NCBI GenBank assembly: GCA_035705495.1
Contig: DASSWB010000019.1
Coordinates: 1 to 5,147 of the forward strand
Source: DASSWB01 sp035705495
GTDB taxonomy: Bacteria > Bacteroidota > Bacteroidia > Flavobacteriales > Flavobacteriaceae
DNA: 5,147 nt
Reading direction: 5' to 3'
Position 1 is the stretch's first letter. Each line of letters opens with the position of its first letter. The notes under the pieces are model-generated. The model was not told where the DNA came from. It searched no databases and saw nothing but the letters and a program-made list of their open reading frames with translations. This document shows, one piece after another, positions 1 to 5,046 of this stretch. A program made the translations under genes and the position numbers.

Positions 1-55
1 AATTGTAAACTGTAATAATTCCACATTTCCACCACTAAACAGGAAAAGAACAATT

Positions 56-544
56 TTGAGCAGCGATTTTTATACCAATTCGATTTTGCCTTATGCGCCT
101 ATCATCATTAAAATATGTAGGGCATACACGAATTCTCAGGAAGATTACGAGGATTATTATCAAGAGGTTTGTCTTCAGATCTGGAAGAGCAGGGAAAACT
201 TTAAAGGAAATTCCCAATGGTCCACCTGGATTTATCGGATTTCATTGAATGTTTGTCTCACGCTTTTAAAGAAAGGAAAAAGGAAACAGGAATTCGCTGC
301 TGCAAACATTCCAGTAGTGGAAGTGGAGGAAAGCAATTTCTTTACCGAAGAATCCCTGAACCTTCTCTACGCAGCTATTAAACAACTTTCCGAAGTCGAC
401 CGGGCGGTTATTTTGCTTTATCTGGAGGAAAAATCTTATCAGGAAATCGCAGAGATCACTGGTACAAGCGCAAATAACATTGGTGTAAGAATTATCAGGA
501 TTAAATCACGACTTAAAAAATTATTAGATGGAAAAATCAATTGA
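56..544 (+). CDS. ECF-type RNA polymerase sigma factor
   Basis: The product directs core RNA polymerase to a dedicated set of promoters. Residues about 13-76 match sigma region 2: a helix with the acidic/aromatic run EDYEDYYQEV (29-38), then the WSTWIYRISLN segment (55-65) typical of the -10 recognition helix. Residues about 102-157 match sigma region 4.2, with a helix-turn-helix around SYQEIAEITGTSANNIGVRI (127-146). The length of 162 residues is normal for an ECF factor. There is no other Met in the protein, so the start is either TTG at 56, preceded by AGGAAAAGAA at 41-50, or lies left of the window, because the frame stays open to base 2. The upstream codons read as Pro/Asn/Arg-rich sequence unlike a sigma factor, which favours TTG. 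The gene overlaps the next by 17 bases, suggesting coupled translation. The family call is firm; the target regulon is unknown. Confidence 0.9.
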   Translation: MSSDFYTNSILPYAPIIIKICRAYTNSQEDYEDYYQEVCLQIWKSRENFKGNSQWSTWIYRISLNVCLTLLKKGKRKQEFAAANIPVVEVEESNFFTEESLNLLYAAIKQLSEVDRAVILLYLEEKSYQEIAEITGTSANNIGVRIIRIKSRLKKLLDGKIN

Positions 545-1136
545 ACAAATGTGGAACAACGGCTTTTTGAAAAATGAAAAATTGCTGGCACCAAAAATTA
601 ATGATCTGTACAACCAAAAATCGCAGTTGGTCATCGATAAATTAAAAAGAACTTATACGATAGACAACAAAAGTATGATTCCGCTAGCGGCGTTGGTTTT
701 TGGAATTTCCGCCTTTTTTGGATATTATCTTTTGGGAATTTATTTGATGCTTATTACACTGGTGCTGTTTTTTTTAAATCGGAAAAAGCTGAAAGAACTG
801 GAAAACATCAGCATTGGCAATAGCAGTTATGAATACTTGGTGGAATACCAAAAAATGCTCAAGAATATGATGTCCTTTTACACTAAGTTGCTCGCTTATG
901 GACTACCAATTGTGGGAATGATTGGTTATTATCTTTATTTTAAAAACACGCCTTTGTTTGCCAAATTCGTTCAGCAAGAAATTTGGTTTATCGCTTTGGT
1001 TATAGTGGTAATCGCAGTAATATTAGGGCTTTTAGGTCCGGCGATTTATAAAGTTACAACAGAAGCAGTGTACGGCCGACTCCTAAAAAAAATGAATGAA
1101 CTTATTGAAGATATGAAGGAATTGAGACAGGAGTAA
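528..1136 (+). CDS. Four-helix membrane protein, putative anti-sigma partner
   Basis: This 202-residue protein has no domain I recognise. It has a soluble N-terminus of about 48 residues, two close hydrophobic helices (about 50-66 and 68-83), a charged segment of about 36 residues, then two more helices (about 120-138 and 152-174) and a charged C-terminal helix (about 180-202, with the run LLKKMNELIEDMKELRQE) that could form a coiled coil. It should sit in the inner membrane with both ends on the same side. The ATG lies inside the last codons of the sigma gene, with a 17-base overlap in another frame. Such a layout is common for sigma/anti-sigma pairs, so a regulator that holds the sigma factor at the membrane is a fair inference. 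However, no zinc-binding HxxxCxxC anti-sigma motif is present; the protein has no Cys or His. Gene call firm, function inferred. Confidence 0.85.
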   Translation: MEKSIEQMWNNGFLKNEKLLAPKINDLYNQKSQLVIDKLKRTYTIDNKSMIPLAALVFGISAFFGYYLLGIYLMLITLVLFFLNRKKLKELENISIGNSSYEYLVEYQKMLKNMMSFYTKLLAYGLPIVGMIGYYLYFKNTPLFAKFVQQEIWFIALVIVVIAVILGLLGPAIYKVTTEAVYGRLLKKMNELIEDMKELRQE

Positions 1137-1198
1137 TGACGGATTTTTCGACAATTACGAATCTGAAACGTCAAATTAATTTTTTAAAAATGAAATAA
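1136..1198 (+). CDS. Possible 20-residue coupled micro-ORF
   Basis: ATG at 1136-1138 opens a frame of 20 sense codons that ends at TAA 1196-1198. Its start shares one base with the stop of the membrane-protein gene (TAATG at 1134-1138), and its stop shares one base with the start of the next gene (TAATG at 1196-1200). The peptide is polar and basic (it contains TNLKRQINFLKMK) with no membrane segment. A GACAGGAG stretch at 1126-1133 lies just upstream of the start. The frame could encode a tiny peptide, or serve only to carry ribosomes across the gap so that the next gene is translated. It may also be chance: open frames of this length are common, although fitting both junctions exactly is less so. 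No homologue is recognised. Confidence 0.35.
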   Translation: MTDFSTITNLKRQINFLKMK

Positions 1199-1413
1199 TG
1201 AAAATCGGTAATCTGAGTATCAATCAAAAAAGAATCCTGAAAATAATTTTAATGATCGTTGTCATCCTTATCGTTGACAATATTGTAGCGCGAATGATCG
1301 AGACGAATATGCTCGCAATGATCCTGATAGGTTTAAACCTTGCTATTTACTTTCTATTTCTTCCGTACATCAAGAAAGAAGTGAAAGATGAAGGCAGCAA
1401 ATTGGAAGAATGA
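1198..1413 (+). CDS. Small two-helix membrane protein
   Basis: This 71-residue protein is unrecognised at family level. It has a basic N-terminus (MKIGNLSINQKRILK), a hydrophobic helix at about 14-30, a short linker with charges (RMIET), a second helix at about 37-56, and a charged tail with Lys and Glu. The positive-inside rule places both ends in the cytoplasm. The ATG start overlaps the stop of the 20-codon frame upstream (TAATG), and the gene lies 61 bases after the four-helix membrane protein on the same strand, so it is probably the last gene of the sigma-factor operon. A role as a helper in sigma control or as a membrane-stress peptide is possible but not shown by the sequence. Confidence 0.75.
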   Translation: MKIGNLSINQKRILKIILMIVVILIVDNIVARMIETNMLAMILIGLNLAIYFLFLPYIKKEVKDEGSKLEE

Positions 1414-1546
1414 TCGTTTTTTGTAGGGTTTTTTCCTTTTTGAAAATGCTTTTAATTTTTAAAAAGTTCCGCCATCAAGCGAAACTTTGAAATGTTGTAA
1501 CAAAGCTCAAAAATCCTTCACTTATATCAATATTAAAAACAATAAA

Positions 1547-2077
1547 ATGAACACATTTTTCCTTTTGACTATTTCCATCATAACTTTAGTCATTACTAGT
1601 ATAAGCATAGAAAATTTGGAAATGAACAAACATAAATCAGAGAACGAAACAACCTATTACTTAATCCGGCATGCGGAAAAAGTAATTTCTGCAACCGATA
1701 AAGATCCGAAGTTATCCGAAGATGGAATTATACGTGCTTCAAAATGGGCTCAATTTTTTCAAGATATTGAACTCGACGAAATCTACAGTACGAATTACAA
1801 GAGAACAAATTCCACCGCAACACCAACCGCTGAAAGCAAAAATTTGGTCGTAAAAGTCTATTCGCCAAAGGATTTATTAAGTAATCAGTTCAAGGAATCG
1901 ACAAAAGGAAAAACAGTATTGGTCGTGGGACATAGCAATACAATTCCATTTTTGGCCAATTTTTTAATTCAGGAAGAAAAATATCCAGAACTCGATGAAA
2001 GCGAATATTCCTGGGTGTATAAAATCAGTTTAGATACCAATGGAAAAGCAATTTCCGAGGCAAGGAAAATCGAATAA
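1547..2077 (+). CDS. Histidine phosphatase superfamily protein (SixA/phosphoglycerate-mutase-like)
   Basis: This is a phosphohydrolase of the branch that uses a phospho-histidine intermediate. The signature RHAEK lies at residues 41-45, with His42 as the likely nucleophile. IYSTNYKRTNSTA (79-91) supplies the phosphate-binding Arg86, and VVGHSNT (127-133) supplies the second catalytic His129. LSEDGIIRA (56-64) is the usual segment between them. The first 20 residues are a hydrophobic helix (MNTFFLLTISIITLV...), so the enzyme is probably exported or anchored with the catalytic domain in the periplasm. I chose ATG 1547 (176 residues) rather than TTG 1487, because the longer form puts a polar, Cys-containing stretch before the signal helix. 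Related flavobacterial proteins are often lipoproteins, yet no Cys follows this helix. Substrate unknown. It stands alone, with 133 bases before it and 136 after. Confidence 0.88.
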   Translation: MNTFFLLTISIITLVITSISIENLEMNKHKSENETTYYLIRHAEKVISATDKDPKLSEDGIIRASKWAQFFQDIELDEIYSTNYKRTNSTATPTAESKNLVVKVYSPKDLLSNQFKESTKGKTVLVVGHSNTIPFLANFLIQEEKYPELDESEYSWVYKISLDTNGKAISEARKIE

Positions 2078-2105
2078 ATCGACTTTGCATTCTTCTTTGT
2101 CGAAT

Positions 2106-2139
2106 AAAATCCGAAGAAAAAACCTCGTAATTTTTTTTT
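2106..2139 (+). terminator. Possible intrinsic terminator after the histidine phosphatase gene
   Basis: AAAAT (2106-2110) can pair with ATTTT (2130-2134), and CGAAG (2112-2116) with CCTCG (2123-2127) with one mismatch around a six-A loop. A run of nine T ends at 2139, leaving five T after the stem. It lies 29 bases past the stop codon. The stem is weak and interrupted, so this is a tentative call. Confidence 0.3.
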
Positions 2140-2159
2140 AAAACACTGATAAATAACTT

Positions 2160-2190
2160 CTTGAATATCAATTAAAAAGATGTAATTTCG
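2160..2190 (+). promoter_or_regulatory. Bacteroidota-type promoter for the J-KTSC gene
   Basis: CTTG at 2160-2163 fits the -33 element, and TAATTTCG at 2183-2190 matches the -7 consensus TAnnTTTG at all but one fixed base. The spacer from TTG to TA is 19 bases, the preferred length. Transcription would begin near 2195-2198, giving a leader under 20 bases. That leader contains GAGGAG (2206-2211), only two bases from the ATG. Confidence 0.5.
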
Positions 2191-2213
2191 CGGCTTCTTA
2201 AAAACGAGGAGTT

Positions 2214-2669
2214 ATGAAGCGTATCAATGAATATAAAAAATTGTTTAGCGTCGAGAAAGAAATCGAACTTAAACAACTGAAAACCACCTATAGAAATCTT
2301 GTGAAGGAATGGCATCCTGACAAATTCATGGATGGCGATGAGAAGCGGGAAGAAGCTGAACTCATGAGCAGAAAGATTATTGACGGTTACCATTTCCTCG
2401 TTAGCATTTCCCCGGAAACCAAAGCGGCAAATTTAGAAGCCTACAATATCACCACAAATGAAGCGGGAATAGCCGATTTCCAGCATAAGGGCAATGTACT
2501 TGAGGTAACTTTCACCGACGGAACCACTTACGAATATTTTGGGGTGACAAAGCCGTTATATATAAAACTGATCAATTCCGATAGGCAGTTTAGATTCGCA
2601 AAACGGAATATTTTCAACTCTTTTATTTACAGAAAATCGAAAAAAGATTTGGAACTCGAAACGGTATAG
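2214..2669 (+). CDS. J-domain/KTSC-domain fusion protein
   Basis: Residues about 5-62 form a J-domain: the helix LKTTYRNLVKEW (22-33) is followed by the HPDK motif at 34-37, which in this family stimulates the ATPase of DnaK/Hsp70, and then by a helix containing SRKIIDGYHFL. Residues about 93-141 match the KTSC domain, first named from the C-terminus of some lysyl-tRNA synthetases; the typical central YxY is YEY at 106-108, followed by LYIKLINSDRQFRFAKRNI (115-133). KTSC has been suggested to bind RNA, but this is unproven. No Gly/Phe region, zinc fingers or other DnaJ parts are present, so this is not DnaJ itself. The 151-residue protein is probably a cytoplasmic co-chaperone that brings Hsp70 to a particular client. 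ATG 2214 is supported by the GAGGAG just before it. The gene appears to be transcribed alone. Confidence 0.87.
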   Translation: MKRINEYKKLFSVEKEIELKQLKTTYRNLVKEWHPDKFMDGDEKREEAELMSRKIIDGYHFLVSISPETKAANLEAYNITTNEAGIADFQHKGNVLEVTFTDGTTYEYFGVTKPLYIKLINSDRQFRFAKRNIFNSFIYRKSKKDLELETV

Positions 2670-2683
2670 ATTTAATTCTTTAA

Positions 2684-2715
2684 TTGCTTGCTTTCTTTCA
2701 TTTGTTCCAACTTTG
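2684..2715 (+). promoter_or_regulatory. Candidate promoter for the Usp-VF530 unit
   Basis: TTG at 2684-2686 is followed after 21 bases by CAACTTTG (2708-2715), which differs from TAnnTTTG only at the first base. The predicted start near 2722 would leave AAGGAG (2725-2730) as a ribosome-binding site, 12 bases before ATG 2743. A second TTG at 2688-2690 would give a 17-base spacer. Confidence 0.38.
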
Positions 2716-2742
2716 TTGTAAATTAAGGAGCAAATTTTCAAG

Positions 2743-3198
2743 ATGAAAAAAGTACTCATTGCTATTGATTATCATCCAGTTTCAGAGCAAGTTGTAGAAG
2801 CCGGACGCGATCTTGCCAAACAAATTGGAGCAGAAATCTGTTTAATTCACGTTGAAGCCGATGCCCAGTATTATGCGTATCAATATCCCGTTTTTATGGG
2901 ATTTGAGCCGATAGCCATTGATATGGCGTTGGTTTCTGGTCTTCAAGAACGTTCAAAGGATTTTCTGAAATCCGCTGCCGAAAGTTTGGACGATCCATCC
3001 GTAAGCACCCATTTGGCGGTTGGGGAAACTGCGTCTGCTATTTTGGAACATGCTAAAAATTGGAATGCCGATATTATTGTAATGGGAACCCATAGCCATT
3101 CCGTTATTGAAAAAATGATGGGAACCGTGGCTTCCAGTGTTCTGGAAAAAACCGAAATCCCCGTTTTTATGATTCCTGTTAAAAACAATAATAAATAG
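2743..3198 (+). CDS. Universal stress protein (UspA family)
   Basis: This single-domain Usp has 151 residues, the usual length, and is probably a cytoplasmic dimer. The start MKKVLIAIDYHP places Asp9 at the nucleotide-contact position after beta-strand 1. The Rossmann-like fold continues through AEICLIHVEADAQ (30-42), the HLAVGETASAILEHAKNWNADIIVMGTHS segment, and a C-terminal strand IPVFMIPV. ATP-binding members carry G-2x-G-9x-G-(S/T). Here the loop reads GTHSHSVIEKMMGT (115-128): the second Gly is Ser118 and the next spacer is eight residues, so ATP binding may be weak or altered. The gene runs into the VF530-type gene with a two-base gap, so both should be on one mRNA. Family members respond to starvation, redox or envelope stress, but the exact role here cannot be read from the sequence. 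Confidence 0.93.
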   Translation: MKKVLIAIDYHPVSEQVVEAGRDLAKQIGAEICLIHVEADAQYYAYQYPVFMGFEPIAIDMALVSGLQERSKDFLKSAAESLDDPSVSTHLAVGETASAILEHAKNWNADIIVMGTHSHSVIEKMMGTVASSVLEKTEIPVFMIPVKNNNK

Positions 3199-3200
3199 AT

Positions 3201-3416
3201 ATGCCCGAACAGCAACCCAACAATCCTTTACATGGCGTCAAACTGGTAACAATTCTTGAGTTTTTGGTCGAAAAATATGGTTGGGAATCATTGGGCGAGC
3301 AAATCCATGTTAGATGCTTCACACATGATCCATCCATAAACTCCAGTTTGAAATTTCTTCGGAAAACGCCTTGGGCAAGAGAAAAAGTGGAGGCGTTGTA
3401 TTTAAAATCGGTTTAA
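3201..3416 (+). CDS. VF530-family small protein (DUF2132)
   Basis: The 71-residue protein matches the VF530/DUF2132 family across its full length: NNPLHGVKLVTILEFLVEKYGW (7-28), the LGEQIHVRCF segment (31-40), DPSINSSLKFLRKTPWAREKVE (43-64) and the C-terminal LYL (66-68). The solved structure of the Vibrio fischeri member is a compact four-helix fold with some likeness to DNA-binding domains, and nucleic-acid binding has been suggested but its function is not established. The basic RKTPWAR patch fits that idea. Start ATG 3201 lies two bases after the Usp stop, with no promoter in between, so translation is probably coupled to Usp. No terminator with a convincing stem follows. Confidence 0.9.
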   Translation: MPEQQPNNPLHGVKLVTILEFLVEKYGWESLGEQIHVRCFTHDPSINSSLKFLRKTPWAREKVEALYLKSV

Positions 3417-3537
3417 TCGTTTCAAAAAAATCGATTCTTTTCTTTAGCGAGTTTTAATTCTTTAAAATCATTTCCTTATTATTGATGCTGATTTAATAAT
3501 CCGGCGGAAATAACTTGCTTTAAAAATAAAGAATCAA
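3417..3537. other. AT-rich spacer before lpxD
   Basis: This 121-base spacer contains only A/T-only hairpins, TTTTAA-TTCT-TTAAAA (3452-3467) and ATTATT/AATAAT (3478-3483 with 3495-3500), neither followed by a strong T run. I found no good TTG/TAnnTTTG pair; TAACTTGC at 3511-3518 is a poor match. The lpxD promoter is therefore not identified, and read-through from the Usp unit is possible. Confidence 0.5.
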
Positions 3538-4530
3538 ATGAAATCATTCAGCATCCAGGAAATAAACGACAAATTAAACGGAGAACTTATTGGAAATTGT
3601 TCACAACAAATAACCGGTCCCGAACAGCTTGAAAGAGCTAAAAACGATCAAATTACCTTTATTGGGAGTCGGAAGTATTTGAAACTTTGGGAACAATCCG
3701 GTGCTTGTGCAGCGATTATCAATGACAATCTGGATTTGGAACCTGGAGAAGGCAGGGCGCTCATAAAAGTCAAAAATGCCGATTTGGCAATGGCGAAGGT
3801 TTTGGAGATGTACAATCCAGAGCCTCCCGTTTTTGATGTCGATATTCATCCAACAGCAGTCATTCACGAAACCGCAAGCATTGGGAATGGGTGTAAAATA
3901 GGTCCTAATTGTTATGTTGGAAAAGATGTTGTTTTGGGCGATGGCGTGGTTTTGTATCCAAACGTAAATATTTTTGACGAAACAAAAATCGGAAACCACA
4001 CCGTGATCTGGTCTGGAACTGTTATCCGTGAGCGTTGTGAAGTAGGACAGTACTGTATTTTTCATATTAACGTGAGTATTGGCGCAGACGGATTTGGATA
4101 CAGGCCAAGTGATGATGGTCGCGGACTCGTAAAAATTCCGCAGATAGGAAATGTGGTTATTGGAAACGGCGTTGAAATTGGAGCAAACTCGGCAGTCGAT
4201 CGCGGAAAATTCAGTTCAACAATTATTGGCGACGGTTGTAAAATCGACAATTTGGTGCAAATCGGTCACAATTCCATTATGGGAAGATCTTGCATTATGG
4301 CTGGGCACAGTGGTTTGGCAGGATCCGTTACTTTGGGCGACGGCGTGATTATAGGTGGAAGCGCTTCGATTAAAGATCATACCACAATCCATTCTGGTGC
4401 AACTGTGGGCGCAGGTTCGGGCGTTGTTGGTGATGTGGAAGCAGGAAAAACCGTTCTCGGATATCCCGCAACGGATTCAAGGGAAATGTTGAAACAATGG
4501 ATAGCGCTTCGGAATTTGGCCAAAAATTGA
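3538..4530 (+). CDS. lpxD: UDP-3-O-acylglucosamine N-acyltransferase LpxD
   Basis: LpxD transfers a 3-hydroxyacyl chain from acyl carrier protein to the amine of UDP-3-O-acylglucosamine, the third step of lipid A synthesis, at the cytoplasmic side of the inner membrane. The 330-residue protein has the N-terminal uridine-binding domain (about 1-97), a left-handed beta-helix of hexapeptide repeats (about 105-305) and a C-terminal helix (SREMLKQWIALRNLAKN). Conserved landmarks include IGADGFGY (181-188), KIPQIG (199-204) and DRG (221-223). IGHN at 242-245 gives catalytic His244, and KDH gives His281; their 37-residue separation equals that of His239 and His276 in E. coli LpxD. No lpxC/fabZ, lpxA or other lipid A gene adjoins it, which differs from the usual lpx cluster, so it may be a second LpxD copy. 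ATG 3538 starts at the standard N-terminus (MKSFSIQEI). Confidence 0.93.
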   Translation: MKSFSIQEINDKLNGELIGNCSQQITGPEQLERAKNDQITFIGSRKYLKLWEQSGACAAIINDNLDLEPGEGRALIKVKNADLAMAKVLEMYNPEPPVFDVDIHPTAVIHETASIGNGCKIGPNCYVGKDVVLGDGVVLYPNVNIFDETKIGNHTVIWSGTVIRERCEVGQYCIFHINVSIGADGFGYRPSDDGRGLVKIPQIGNVVIGNGVEIGANSAVDRGKFSSTIIGDGCKIDNLVQIGHNSIMGRSCIMAGHSGLAGSVTLGDGVIIGGSASIKDHTTIHSGATVGAGSGVVGDVEAGKTVLGYPATDSREMLKQWIALRNLAKN

Positions 4531-4572
4531 TAATTCCCTTATTTTTTAAAATCAAAAAATAGAAAGTTTAAC

Positions 4573-4594
4573 CAGTATTTAACTGATTATCAGT
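4573..4594. promoter_or_regulatory. Palindrome upstream of the STAS gene promoter, possible operator
   Basis: ACTGAT-T-ATCAGT (4582-4594) is a perfect inverted repeat of 6-base arms around one base. The preceding CAGT (4573-4576) can also pair with ACTG at 4582-4585, and CAGTAT occurs twice (4573-4578 and 4591-4596). The site ends 10 bases before the -33 TTG candidate, where an activator could bind. It could also be chance in AT-rich DNA. The binding factor is unknown. Confidence 0.35.
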
Positions 4595-4604
4595 ATATCA
4601 ATTC

Positions 4605-4634
4605 TTGTTGAACTTATTTTCCAGCGTATCTTTA
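4605..4634 (+). promoter_or_regulatory. Bacteroidota-type promoter for the SpoIIAA-like gene
   Basis: TTG at 4605-4607 is separated by 19 bases from TATCTTTA (4627-4634), which matches TAnnTTTG except for the last base. The start would fall near 4640, about 20 bases before the ATG, with GAGAGA at 4653-4658 as a modest ribosome-binding site. The same 19-base spacing occurs in front of the J-KTSC gene. Confidence 0.48.
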
Positions 4635-4660
4635 AATGGAAAATTGGAAAAAGAGAGATT

Positions 4661-5029
4661 ATGTTACACAAGATAGATTTGGCAGCCGATCATATTGCGG
4701 GTTTTAGATGGGAAGGAAAATTTGATGAAAAAGGCGTGAAGCAGTCGTTGGTACAATTTCTTCCCGAACTTCAAATGCGTTCTAAAATGAATTTATATCT
4801 GGAAGTCATAAACCTTTCAGATATGGAAGCAAAAGCATTATTTGAAGCGATAAAATTCGATATCATGAACATGCGGGAGATGATTACCAAAATCGATAAA
4901 GTAGCACTTGTTACGGATGTCGATTGGTTAAAAAACATGACAAACACCGCTTCCATAATGGTTCCCAAGATGGAAATAAAGGTTTTCAAAATGCGTGAAG
5001 CGGAGGCCGCAAAGATTTGGGTAGAATAA
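4661..5029 (+). CDS. SpoIIAA-like (STAS-fold) protein
   Basis: The 122-residue protein resembles the SpoIIAA-like family (formerly DUF3478), which has a STAS-type alpha/beta fold but lacks the classic phosphorylated Ser motif of true anti-anti-sigma factors. Visible landmarks are HIAGFRWEGKFDEKGV (11-26), the strand LYLEVINLSDMEAKALFEAI (45-64), IDKVALVTDVDWLKNM (77-92) and the C-terminal FKMREAEAAKIWVE (109-122). It is soluble and cytoplasmic, with no signal peptide. Family members are found in many bacteria without an assigned function, and some structures suggest binding of a lipid-like ligand. It is transcribed alone from its own promoter candidate and faces the LytTR gene tail-to-tail with 17 bases between the stops. 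Any link to the sigma factor at the left end is not supported. Confidence 0.88.
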   Translation: MLHKIDLAADHIAGFRWEGKFDEKGVKQSLVQFLPELQMRSKMNLYLEVINLSDMEAKALFEAIKFDIMNMREMITKIDKVALVTDVDWLKNMTNTASIMVPKMEIKVFKMREAEAAKIWVE

Positions 5030-5046
5030 ATCCGATTTTTTTGGCT

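Noticed and set aside
1436..1466. CTTTTT/AAAAAG repeat after the 71-residue protein gene as an operon terminator
   Set aside because: The stem has almost no GC and a long loop, with no T run following.
1487..1546. TTG-start extension of the histidine phosphatase by 20 residues
   Set aside because: The extension is polar with two Cys and would bury the signal helix. ATG 1547 directly precedes the hydrophobic segment.
2079..2103. TCGAC/GTCGA inverted repeat with a TCGAATAAA direct repeat nearby
   Set aside because: The arms are only five bases around a 15-base loop, and the direct repeat is imperfect and partly within coding sequence.
2671..3465. Identical TTTAATTCTTTAA before the Usp unit and before lpxD (2671-2683 and 3453-3465)
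   Set aside because: A 13-base match made almost entirely of A and T is expected by chance in a 5-kb AT-rich window.
3601..4250. Long minus-strand open frames opposite lpxD
   Set aside because: They lie antisense to a well-supported gene and translate into low-complexity, unrecognisable sequence.
4541..4560. ATTTTTT/AAAAAAT hairpin after lpxD as a terminator
   Set aside because: The stem is A/T-only with no T run after it, so it is weak and likely chance.
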